Source: Rhizobium sp. Q54
GTDB lineage: Bacteria; Pseudomonadota; Alphaproteobacteria; Rhizobiales; Xanthobacteraceae
Direction of reading: 5' to 3'
Assembly: GCA_945870035.1 (NCBI GenBank)
Contig: CAMBQQ010000007.1
Coordinates: 1-62,826 of the forward strand
DNA length: 62,826 nt
Shown piece after piece: positions 1 to 6,770 of the stretch. The notes under the pieces were generated by a model, which was not told the DNA's origin, ran no database searches, and worked only from the letters and a program-made list of their open reading frames with translations. Positions within the stretch are counted from its first letter, which is position 1. Every line of letters begins with the position of its first letter. The position numbers were made by a program, and so were the translations under genes.

Positions 1-142
1 GGAAAAGGCAGCTTGTGCCACCCTCAACAGGACGCCGGGTGCATACGGCGGAGCCGCACCGGCGTCAGATCATCTGCCAATTGCCCGCCGATCCGCGCGG
101 GCTAACGATCACGCAGCAAAAACGCTATTGTTCGAGGTGCCC
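1..142 (+). mobile_element. Partial IS5-type insertion sequence, right end
   Basis: The window opens inside an insertion sequence. Bases 124-142 are the reverse complement of the first 19 bases of the element that starts at 62685, with a single mismatch (18 of 19), so they form the right terminal inverted repeat of an element in the same orientation. The outer end is followed by TTAA (143-146), which fits the YTAR target preferred by IS5-group elements. I could not identify the C-terminus of the transposase with confidence in bases 1-110; the coding part probably ends before the window. The family call rests on the transposase N-terminus seen in the other copy. Confidence 0.75.
124..142 (-). 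repeat. Right terminal inverted repeat of the IS
   Basis: Read on the minus strand this is GGGCACCTCGAACAATAGC. It matches the left terminal repeat at 62685-62703 except for one base (C instead of A at position 13). Similarity stops abruptly after base 19, as expected for terminal repeats of an IS. Confidence 0.8.
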
Positions 143-209
143 TTAAATATGTCGCCTGGTATTGGGAAAAATCCAAGCCTCAATTGGCCTGATATTGAAA
201 CGGGAAACC

Positions 210-238
210 CAGTTTAGAATTTGTCTATTCCTAAACTG
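210..238. promoter_or_regulatory. Palindromic operator, Irr/ICE-box-like
   Basis: Perfect 8-base inverted arms CAGTTTAG (210-217) and CTAAACTG (231-238) lie in an AT-rich stretch about 160 bases upstream of exbB. The left half contains TTTAGAA, the half-site of the iron control element bound by Irr in Rhizobiales. The second half is offset from the canonical spacing, so this may be a variant or a site for another regulator. The location in front of an exbB-exbD-tonB operon supports iron or heme control. Bases 147-398 otherwise show no gene. Confidence 0.5.
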
Positions 239-398
239 CATTTCGCTTTCGAAAAGATGAGGTGAGTTCCGCGAGAAACCGGAACGGCGCGCCATTGCCG
301 AAAGTTATATTTTTATCGCTGATACGATTGTGCTATGCGGCAAGCAATGATTGCCGGCTGCCATCAGGCCGAATCCAGTTTCGACACGGAGTAATGTA

Positions 399-1199
399 TT
401 GCGGCGCTTCTATTTCGCAGTGTTGGGTGTATTCGGCACGTTCGTTGGCACGGCGGCGTGGGCTCAGAGTGATGTTGTTCTCTCCGCTGCGAAGATTGGC
501 AATGCAGGGCTGCACGATCTCTCGCCGTGGTCGATGTTCACGTCGGCCGACATTGTCGTTCAGAGCGTCATGGTCGGTTTAGCATTCGCGTCGCTCATGA
601 CCTGGACCATCTTCGTCGGCAAATTTATTGAACTCGCGATGGCGCGGCGTAACGTCGTTCGCGCGCTTCGCCGGATGAGCGCAACCCATTCCCTCAATGA
701 GGCGCAGGCTTCATTGGCTAACGATCGGAGCGTGTCGAAGAAATTTGTCGCGACGGCTCTGGATGAAGCACGCCTGTCGGCCGATGCGGACAGCGAAGAC
801 AATATCAAGGAGCGTGTTGCTTCCCGCTTCTCGGAAGTGACACGGGCGGAAGCGCGGCGCGTCCGGCTGGGCATGGGATTGCTGGCCACGATCGGCGCGA
901 CGTCTCCTTTCGTGGGCCTGTTCGGCACAGTCTGGGGTATCATGAACAGCTTCATCGGCATTTCAAAAGCGCAGACGACCAATCTCGCGGTGGTCGCTCC
1001 TGGCATTGCCGAAGCCTTGTTGGCGACGGCCATTGGCCTCGTCGCCGCCATCCCGGCCGTGATCATCTACAATTATTATGCGCGCGGCATTAAAAACTAT
1101 CTTGAACTCGTCAATCAAGCCGCCGGCGCTGTCGGCCGGCAACTCTCGCGCGATCTGGGCCGAATGTATGCGCGGCCCTTGGGCCGGGCCGCGGAGTAG
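399..1199 (+). CDS. exbB: ExbB-type proton channel subunit (MotA/TolQ/ExbB family)
   Basis: This is the inner-membrane stator protein that, with ExbD, uses the proton gradient to energise TonB. With the TTG start at 399 (preceded by GGAG at 388-391) the protein has 266 residues: a cleavable-looking signal segment at 1-22 ending AWA|Q, a membrane segment around 50-75, a cytoplasmic loop, and the two conserved C-terminal membrane helices at about 160-181 (containing GATSPFVGLFGTVWG) and 197-226 (containing GIAEALLATAIGLVAAIP). The N-terminal signal extension is common in alphaproteobacterial ExbB. An upstream TTG at 351 is also in frame but has no ribosome site. It is followed after 4 bases by exbD, clearly in one operon. 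Confidence 0.9.
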   Translation: MRRFYFAVLGVFGTFVGTAAWAQSDVVLSAAKIGNAGLHDLSPWSMFTSADIVVQSVMVGLAFASLMTWTIFVGKFIELAMARRNVVRALRRMSATHSLNEAQASLANDRSVSKKFVATALDEARLSADADSEDNIKERVASRFSEVTRAEARRVRLGMGLLATIGATSPFVGLFGTVWGIMNSFIGISKAQTTNLAVVAPGIAEALLATAIGLVAAIPAVIIYNYYARGIKNYLELVNQAAGAVGRQLSRDLGRMYARPLGRAAE

Positions 1200-1203
1200 C
1201 CTT

Positions 1204-1659
1204 ATGGGCGTGACCTTCAACGACGTTGACGACGACGACCTTTCGGAGACGCACGAAATCAACGTGACGCCGTTTATCGACGTCATTCTGGTCCTGCTGA
1301 TCATCTTCATGGTGGCGGCGCCGCTGTCGACCGTGGATCTGCCGGTCGACCTCCCGACCTCGACGGCCACTCCGCAGAAGAAGCCCGACAAGCCGACCTA
1401 TGTTTCGATCAAATCGGATCTCGCCGTGGCGATCGGCGAGACCGAAATCAAACGCGTCGATCTCGTGCGCCTTCTCGACGAGGCCGACAGCAACAAGGAC
1501 CGGCGGATTTTTCTGCGCGCCGACCGGACCGTGCCCTACGGATCGATGATGGAGGTTCTCGAGTTTTTGCGGATCGGCGGTTACACCAAGGTGTCGCTGG
1601 TCGCGCTGGAAGGGCGCCCCGAGACGCCCGATGCAGCGACGGCTGTTCCCCCGCCATGA
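1204..1659 (+). CDS. exbD: ExbD-type biopolymer transport protein
   Basis: Partner of ExbB in the TonB motor. The 151-residue protein has the family layout: a short acidic cytoplasmic head, the ITPFIDV-like motif (here NVTPFIDV, residues 20-27) leading into a single membrane helix (about 25-41) that carries the proton-path aspartate D26, and a periplasmic domain of about 100 residues. The ATG at 1204 was chosen because it gives exactly this family N-terminus; longer readings only add antisense-like residues. Its stop overlaps the tonB start (ATGA at 1656-1659), indicating translational coupling. Confidence 0.92.
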   Translation: MGVTFNDVDDDDLSETHEINVTPFIDVILVLLIIFMVAAPLSTVDLPVDLPTSTATPQKKPDKPTYVSIKSDLAVAIGETEIKRVDLVRLLDEADSNKDRRIFLRADRTVPYGSMMEVLEFLRIGGYTKVSLVALEGRPETPDAATAVPPP

Positions 1660-2474
1660 ATGCGCTGGCTTTTGCTGCGCCGGCATCGTTTGAGTATTCG
1701 TCGCCGTCCAGGAAAATTTGGATTTTCGCCGCCATTGTGGCGCTGGCGTTTCATGTCGGGATCGGCGGCTCCCTTTTGCTTGAGGTTGACCAGCAGATCG
1801 ACGACAGCGAATTGGGCGCGCCGGCCCTTGCCATCGGTATCGATCTGGTGTCGCCGCGTTTCGAACCATCGAATTTGCCTCCCGGCCCGGAGAGCGAGGC
1901 GTCTGCCGCATCGCAGCCCGCGGCCAAGCAGCAGTTGCTGACCGAGCAACCGGAATTGCCGAAAGAGACACCGATTGAATCCGAAAATCCGGATCGGGTG
2001 GTGACGCAAAATGATGTCAAAGTGCCAGCCGAGGAGACGCCCGAGGTCGTCCTGAAGCAGGTCGCGCCGGCAGAGGCGTCCGTCGCGCAGGAGGCGGCCG
2101 CCCCGCCGAGCGTGGCAACGCCGGTCGAGGCCCCGCAATCGGTGACAGTCGATCAAGGCATTGGCGTCAGCCGCCAGCGTGCAAGGCTGACGTGGCAACG
2201 CGAACTGATGGCGCATCTGGACAGGTTCAAGCGCTACCCGGGCGAACGCTTGCAACGCAACACCGAGATCGTTGTCGACCTGACGATGGATCGGACCGGC
2301 CGGGTCGTTTCGGCGTCCGTGTCAAAGAGCTCGGGGCATAATGCTTTCGATGAGGCTGCTGTCGCCATGGTTCGGCGGGCCAGCCCGTTGCCGGCGCCGC
2401 CGCCGCTGGTCGCAGACGAGGGGCTCACCTTCATGCTGCCGGTGATCTTCCGAAGCGGTACAAGCGGCGGATGA
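1656..2474 (+). CDS. tonB: TonB energy transducer
   Basis: TonB spans the periplasm and passes energy from ExbB-ExbD to outer-membrane TonB-dependent receptors. The 272-residue protein has an N-terminal membrane helix (about 21-42) containing a histidine (ALAFHVG), matching the functionally important His of the TonB anchor. A long Pro/Glu/Ala-rich spacer (about 60-165) and a C-terminal TonB domain (about 180-268; RYPGERLQRNTEIVVDLTMD then SSGHNAFDEAAVAMVRRA) follow. It is coupled to exbD by a 4-base overlap. No receptor gene is in this window. Confidence 0.92.
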   Translation: MNALAFAAPASFEYSSPSRKIWIFAAIVALAFHVGIGGSLLLEVDQQIDDSELGAPALAIGIDLVSPRFEPSNLPPGPESEASAASQPAAKQQLLTEQPELPKETPIESENPDRVVTQNDVKVPAEETPEVVLKQVAPAEASVAQEAAAPPSVATPVEAPQSVTVDQGIGVSRQRARLTWQRELMAHLDRFKRYPGERLQRNTEIVVDLTMDRTGRVVSASVSKSSGHNAFDEAAVAMVRRASPLPAPPPLVADEGLTFMLPVIFRSGTSGG

Positions 2475-2487
2475 AGGGCCAAGTTTT

Positions 2488-4296
2488 GTGATTGAACTTC
2501 TGAGACGCTTTGCCGGCTATTACCGGGCGCATGCCGGACTGTTCGCGCTTGATTTTTCCTGCGCGGTCGCGGCCGGGCTTCTGGAGCTGGCGTTTCCGGT
2601 TGCCGTGAAGCTTTTTATCGATCGGCTGATTCCGACCGGCGAAATCGGACTTATTGCGCTGGCGGCGCTTGGGCTGCTTCTCATTTACTCCATCAGCGCC
2701 GCGCTGCATGTGATCGTCGTTTACTGGGGCCATGCGCTCGGTATCGGCATCGAGACCGAGATGCGGCGCAAGGCATTCGATCACTTGCAGAAGCTCTCGT
2801 TCGGCTGGTTCGATAACCAGAAAACCGGCCATCTGGTTGGCCGGCTGACCAAGGATCTGGAGGAAATCGGCGAGGTTGCCCATCATGGCCCCGAGGATGT
2901 GTTCATCGGGCTGATGACCCTGATCGGCGCTTTGTTGCTGATGTTGTGGGTGCATGTTCCGCTGGCGCTGATTACGGTCGCGATCCTGCCGGTCTCGGCG
3001 TTCATCACGATCCGCTATGGCGGTCACATGACCGGGACCTTCTGGGCGATCTATAACCGCATCGGCGAATTCAACGCCCGGATCGAAGAGAATGTTGGCG
3101 GCATTCGCGTGGTGCAGGCTTTTGCCAATGAAGACCACGAGCGCAAGTTGTTCGCCGCCAACAACAACAATTACCGGACGACGAAGCTGCGCGCCTATAA
3201 GGTGATGGCGACGACCAGTTCGTTGTCCTATCTGTCGATGCGGTTCGTGCAGGTCGTCGTGATGCTTGCCGGCGCCTGGTTCGTCGTGCGCGGCGGCCTG
3301 ACAGCCGGCGGCTTTGTCGGCTTCCTGCTGCTGGTCAACGTCTTCTTCCGGCCGCTCGACATGATCAATGCGGTCATCGAGATGTATCCGAAAGGCATTG
3401 CCGGTTTCCGGCGCTATACCCAATTCATCGATACGCAGCCGGAAATCGCCGACCGGCCGGACGCAAGAGCGGTCGATCGTCTTCGCGGCGAAGTCGCGTA
3501 TCGCCATGTCAGCTTCGGCTATAAATCGGGCCAGCCCGTGCTGGATAACATCGATTTCTTGATTCATCCCGGCGAAACGGTCGCCTTTGTCGGTTCCTCG
3601 GGGGCCGGCAAGACGACGATCTGTTCGCTGCTGCCGCGCTTCTATGAGTTGACGTCCGGTTCGATCACGGTGGACGGCATCGACGTCCGTGACATGACGC
3701 TCAAGTCGTTGCGGCTGAATATCGGAATCGTTCAGCAGGACGTGTTTCTTTTCGCGGGCACCATCCGTGAGAATATCGCCTATGGCCGGCTCGACGCTTC
3801 CGAGGCCGAGATTGTGGAAGCGGCTCACCGCGCCCAGCTTGGCGATTTTATTGCCGCCTTGCCGGATGGCCTCGACACGATTATCGGCGAGCGCGGAGTC
3901 AAATTATCAGGTGGGCAGAAGCAGCGGCTGGCCATCGCCCGCATTTTCTTGAAGAATCCTCCGATCCTGATCCTCGACGAGGCGACCTCGTCGCTCGACA
4001 CCGATACCGAGCGGGCGATCCAGCAGTCGCTGGCTGAGCTGTCGCAGGGCCGCACGACCCTTATCGTTGCACACCGCCTTGCCACTATCGCCAATGCCGA
4101 CCGCATCATGGTCGTCGAGGGCGGAAAAATAATCGAGCACGGCAGCGAAGCCGACCTGCGGCTGAGGCCGAACGGCCGCTATAGAGAACTATGCGCTGCG
4201 ACACCGGCCCATACCATTGCGTCGTCAATGGACGTGTTCCGTTGCATGGAGTGCGGTCAGCTCGCGGCGCAGACCACACCCAGACAACTCGCTTAG
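2488..4296 (+). CDS. ABC exporter, fused permease-ATPase
   Basis: A 602-residue half-transporter: a six-helix exporter domain (about 15-310), then an ATPase domain with Walker A GSSGAGKTT (369-377), the signature LSGGQ (473-477) and Walker B ILILDEATSSLD. It starts with GTG 13 bases after tonB, so it belongs to the same operon. Exporters of this lipid-A/multidrug type are found beside exbBD-tonB in other Rhizobiales; a siderophore or heme-linked substrate is inference. Unusually, after the normal end (NGRYREL) there are about 30 extra residues with a CMEC motif and no similarity to the family, as if the original stop were lost. In that case the native end would lie near 4190. Confidence 0.85.
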   Translation: MIELLRRFAGYYRAHAGLFALDFSCAVAAGLLELAFPVAVKLFIDRLIPTGEIGLIALAALGLLLIYSISAALHVIVVYWGHALGIGIETEMRRKAFDHLQKLSFGWFDNQKTGHLVGRLTKDLEEIGEVAHHGPEDVFIGLMTLIGALLLMLWVHVPLALITVAILPVSAFITIRYGGHMTGTFWAIYNRIGEFNARIEENVGGIRVVQAFANEDHERKLFAANNNNYRTTKLRAYKVMATTSSLSYLSMRFVQVVVMLAGAWFVVRGGLTAGGFVGFLLLVNVFFRPLDMINAVIEMYPKGIAGFRRYTQFIDTQPEIADRPDARAVDRLRGEVAYRHVSFGYKSGQPVLDNIDFLIHPGETVAFVGSSGAGKTTICSLLPRFYELTSGSITVDGIDVRDMTLKSLRLNIGIVQQDVFLFAGTIRENIAYGRLDASEAEIVEAAHRAQLGDFIAALPDGLDTIIGERGVKLSGGQKQRLAIARIFLKNPPILILDEATSSLDTDTERAIQQSLAELSQGRTTLIVAHRLATIANADRIMVVEGGKIIEHGSEADLRLRPNGRYRELCAATPAHTIASSMDVFRCMECGQLAAQTTPRQLA

Positions 4297-4361
4297 TCCG
4301 CCAAGGCGAGTGGTTGTTGCGCAGTAGATGTTTCTTTCAGGCTCGAGAACCAGACGTTCAA

Positions 4362-4383
4362 GGGCTTACCTTGGGCTTACCTT
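4362..4383 (+). repeat. Two tandem copies of an 11-base unit
   Basis: GGGCTTACCTT occurs twice head to tail (4362-4372, 4373-4383) in the gap after the ABC exporter gene. It is probably a small duplication; no function is evident. The rest of 4297-4506 holds no recognisable gene. Confidence 0.6.
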
Positions 4384-4506
4384 GATCCGCATTTTTCCAC
4401 CGCATGTGTGCGTGAAACAAACCAACCCTAGCGCGCGTTATCAAATCACGTTGCGCCTGTTACGGCGCAGGCCGCGAGCAATCGCCAAGCCGAGGAGAAG
4501 AAAGTC

Positions 4507-4662
4507 ATGACCAAAGAAGAGAAGCGCCGGACCGAAGATGACATCGCGCGAAAACACCTAGGGCCGCAAGGCGTGCCGGGAAAACCGGTTCAAGACAAGA
4601 TGACGCCGCAGCAGGAAAAGAACATCCCGAAGAGCGGCGAATTCGACGGGCATACCGCTTAG
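4507..4662 (+). CDS. Small hydrophilic protein, 51 aa, unknown function
   Basis: Starts at ATG 4507, with a strong ribosome site GAGGAGAAG at 4492-4500. The product is highly charged (KEEKRRTEDDIARKH near the N-terminus) and has no hydrophobic core, membrane segment or cysteine, so it is probably disordered. It ends tail to tail with another tiny charged gene on the minus strand, their stop codons overlapping by 4 bases. I do not recognise the family. The ribosome site and clean reading frame favour a real gene. Confidence 0.55.
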   Translation: MTKEEKRRTEDDIARKHLGPQGVPGKPVQDKMTPQQEKNIPKSGEFDGHTA

Positions 4663-4805
4663 CTGGTCTTGTTGACCTGCTCGAAGGAACCTTGGCGGTC
4701 CGCTTTTGACGGCGGTTTTTCGGATGGATTCTGAGCGATTTGCCCCGGCCGTTCCCACGGTTTGTCGGTTTCCTTAAGCTTTTCTTTTTTCGTTTCTTCC
4801 GTCAT
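4659..4805 (-). CDS. Small hydrophilic protein, 48 aa, unknown function
   Basis: Minus-strand frame starting at ATG 4805, preceded by AGGAAA about ten bases upstream. The product begins MTEETKKEKLKETDKPWERP and is rich in Lys, Glu, Pro and Gln, with no hydrophobic segment. It resembles the short 'hypothetical' stress proteins of Rhizobiales that start with a K/E-rich stretch. It converges on 4507-4662 with overlapping stops. Function unknown. Confidence 0.55.
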   Translation of the reverse strand: MTEETKKEKLKETDKPWERPGQIAQNPSEKPPSKADRQGSFEQVNKTS

Positions 4806-5018
4806 TTTCCAGGTTTCCTATTTCTGCAAATCATAAGCAGGGAAAAAGTGTGACGTCGCCCGACGACCTTCGTCAGCCTGACCGCGCACTCAACGTTGAT
4901 TTGGCGTGAATGTTCCTGACAGTGGGCTCGAATGCGAGCTCTGCTGCGCAACTCGCTAGACCGCTTAGGAACCATGGGAGAAACAGCACGTTACCGCGCG
5001 AGAGACGCGGAGATCAAA

Positions 5019-5210
5019 ATGAATGCCAAATATCGCATATTTGCCATCGCAGGGCTTTGCGCTGTCGTTGTCGTATTGGCCTTTGCCTTGCTGAGCGGCA
5101 AACCCAATGAAACGCCCCAACAATATCCCGAAACCACGCCTCCGCCGCAACGCGAGCAAGCCGTGGACCCGAAGTCGCAGGGTGGGCCAGGCGATCCGGA
5201 CAGACGATAG
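5019..5210 (+). CDS. Small single-pass membrane protein, 63 aa
   Basis: The ATG at 5019 has GGAG (5009-5012) at good spacing; an upstream ATG at 4932 has none and would add a non-hydrophobic leader. Residues 5-25 form one hydrophobic helix (RIFAIAGLCAVVVVLAFALL), followed by a Pro/Gln/Asp-rich tail of about 35 residues that would lie outside the membrane. No family is recognised. The upstream 213-base gap (4806-5018) would hold its promoter. Confidence 0.6.
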   Translation: MNAKYRIFAIAGLCAVVVVLAFALLSGKPNETPQQYPETTPPPQREQAVDPKSQGGPGDPDRR

Positions 5211-5213
5211 TTG

Positions 5214-5387
5214 ATGTCCGCAAACCCGTTGATTTATATCGGGACGTCCGGGGACCGGATTCTTGCCTGGAACAGTGCCAACCGTAACGTTTATGTTTAT
5301 TTCGATAACGACCAGAAAAGTGCGGCGCCCTTCGACGCGGCGAAGTTCAGGTCGATCCTGCGCAAGCGCGGCGCGACTGTGCCTTAG
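5214..5387 (+). pseudogene. Collapsed DUF72 (YecE-like) remnant, 57 aa
   Basis: An open frame of 57 codons starts at ATG 5214, 3 bases after the previous stop. It begins with LIYIGTSG, the hallmark start of DUF72/YecE proteins, and ends with VYVYFDNDQKSAAPFDAAKF, which resembles the C-terminal motif of the same family. Full members have about 240-270 residues. Here the roughly 190-residue middle, including most of the barrel, is missing without a frame shift. It is therefore either an internal-deletion relic or a miniature protein built from the two ends; the barrel activity cannot be intact. Confidence 0.6.
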
Positions 5388-5569
5388 CAACGCAATGGTG
5401 GGCGACTTTCACTCCGGCTCCGGGCGCTTCAGCCACGGATTGTGACAAGGCGGCGCTGCCGCGGGGCAATTCGCCGAGCCTATTCGGGCTCGGGTTTACT
5501 TTGGGGCGACATTGCAACTTTTCTTAGTCCTGCACGTTGGACCGAGTTGAAAAACCGCAGGAGGTGTCG

Positions 5570-5644
5570 ATGCATTCGGTCATTTATATCATCGGTCTGA
5601 TCGTGGTGATTATGTTCATACTCAGCTTCTTGGGGCTTCGTTAG
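5570..5644 (+). CDS. 24-aa hydrophobic membrane peptide
   Basis: ATG at 5570 with an excellent ribosome site AGGAGGTG (5559-5566). The peptide is one membrane helix (HSVIYIIGLIVVIMFILSFL) ending GLR. Its stop is followed after 9 bases by the next gene, whose ribosome site AGGAGGAAG overlaps the gap. Peptides of this form occur upstream of PhnA-like membrane proteins in Bradyrhizobium relatives, which supports it as a real gene despite its size. Confidence 0.7.
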   Translation: MHSVIYIIGLIVVIMFILSFLGLR

Positions 5645-5653
5645 GAGGAAGAC

Positions 5654-6484
5654 ATGTCTGACACGACGACAGTAATCGCAGTACCGGCAGACGAACGATC
5701 GACCAATTTTGACTGGGGGGCCATCATAGGCGGCGCGCTCGTCGCCAGCGTGACTTCCCTGGTTCTCCTGAGCTTCGGGTCGGCGGCGGGGTTTGCTTCG
5801 GTCTCGCCCTATAGTTGGAATAATCCATCCGTGACGACCCTCACCGTCATAAGCGTGGGGTGGTTCGCGTTTGTGATGATGCTGGCCTCCGTGGCCGGCG
5901 GCTATTTCACGGGGCGCTTTCGGCGGCGGGCCGCCAATGCTGTTCCGTTGGACGAACGCGAGGCTCGCGACGGCGCGCATGGCCTGTTGATGTGGGCGTT
6001 GAGCTTCATGCTGGGTGTCTTCATTGCGTCTGCAATCGCCGCCGGCGCCGCAAGGGGCGTTGCTGCGGCCGCTGGTGGGGCCGCTTCCGTTACGGCGCAA
6101 GCGATCCCGCAAGACCGCGTGGGTAGCATCGTGGACACGATGATGCGGCCTGGGAGCGCGGACACGCGCGTCGAAAATCCTCGTGCAGAGGTCGCCCGGG
6201 TTCTGAGCACCAGTGCTCTCGCGCGCGGCACGATCACTAACGAGGATCGGGACTACGTGACGCGAATCGTTGCCGCTGAAGCTGGGATTCCGCCCGAAGA
6301 AGCGCGCAAACGCGTTGATGCAACGATTGAGCGGGCAAAAGAAGCCGCCAATGCCGCTCGTAAAGCTGCGGGCTGGCTTGCCTTCCTTATTGGCGCGGTT
6401 TCGGTCCTCGCCGCCGGCGCGGCGTTTGCCGGCGCCAAGTATGGCGGTCACGAGCGCGAAGAAAATATCTGGAGACGTCGATAA
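5654..6484 (+). CDS. PhnA-like integral membrane protein
   Basis: A 276-residue membrane protein of the type annotated 'PhnA-like' in Rhizobiales. After a short polar N-terminus it has a helix containing WGAIIGGALVASVTSLVLLS, further helices near 60-85 and 108-140 (small-residue-rich, many Gly/Ala), a polar region at about 160-235, and a final helix near 237-265 (AGWLAFLIGAVSVLAAGAAF). The function is unknown; despite the label there is no link to phosphonate metabolism here. It starts at ATG 5654 right after an AGGAGGAAG site and is probably co-transcribed with the 24-aa peptide. Confidence 0.75.
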   Translation: MSDTTTVIAVPADERSTNFDWGAIIGGALVASVTSLVLLSFGSAAGFASVSPYSWNNPSVTTLTVISVGWFAFVMMLASVAGGYFTGRFRRRAANAVPLDEREARDGAHGLLMWALSFMLGVFIASAIAAGAARGVAAAAGGAASVTAQAIPQDRVGSIVDTMMRPGSADTRVENPRAEVARVLSTSALARGTITNEDRDYVTRIVAAEAGIPPEEARKRVDATIERAKEAANAARKAAGWLAFLIGAVSVLAAGAAFAGAKYGGHEREENIWRRR

Positions 6485-6498
6485 ATCGGAATGGAATA

Positions 6499-6526
6499 GG
6501 CCCGGCAGCGATGCCGGGCCTTTTTT
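6499..6526 (+). terminator. Rho-independent terminator
   Basis: A perfect 9-base-pair stem (GGCCCGGCA at 6499-6507 with TGCCGGGCC at 6512-6520), loop GCGA, then six T (6521-6526). It lies 15 bases after the PhnA-like gene stop and closes that unit. Confidence 0.93.
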
Positions 6527-6770
6527 CATGGCGGCCGACGCAAACGGTCCGGGTCACCGGGCTAGTTTGCGCGCCTCAGCTTGGGCAAAAGATGAAATGC
6601 TTGGCAAACCGCCCGCGGCATCGCACTCGGAAAATCTGTAAGAAGTTGATATAAAGTGATATTCAACCGTTTATTGCGGGGGCTGGAAACTCGAGAAAAT
6701 CTGTTGTTTGACACCTTAACTTGGGTGATTGATCCGCTGTTATACCGTCCGCGTCCTTTATGAGAATTCG

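Noticed and set aside
1-146. The two IS ends as one element in a circular molecule
   Set aside because: If so, sequence after 146 should continue the N-terminal half of dctP on the minus strand; instead it is AT-rich non-coding promoter sequence of the exbB operon.
4328-4510. A plus-strand frame after the ABC exporter
   Set aside because: No start signal, contains the tandem 11-base duplication, and runs into the ribosome site of the better-supported gene at 4507.
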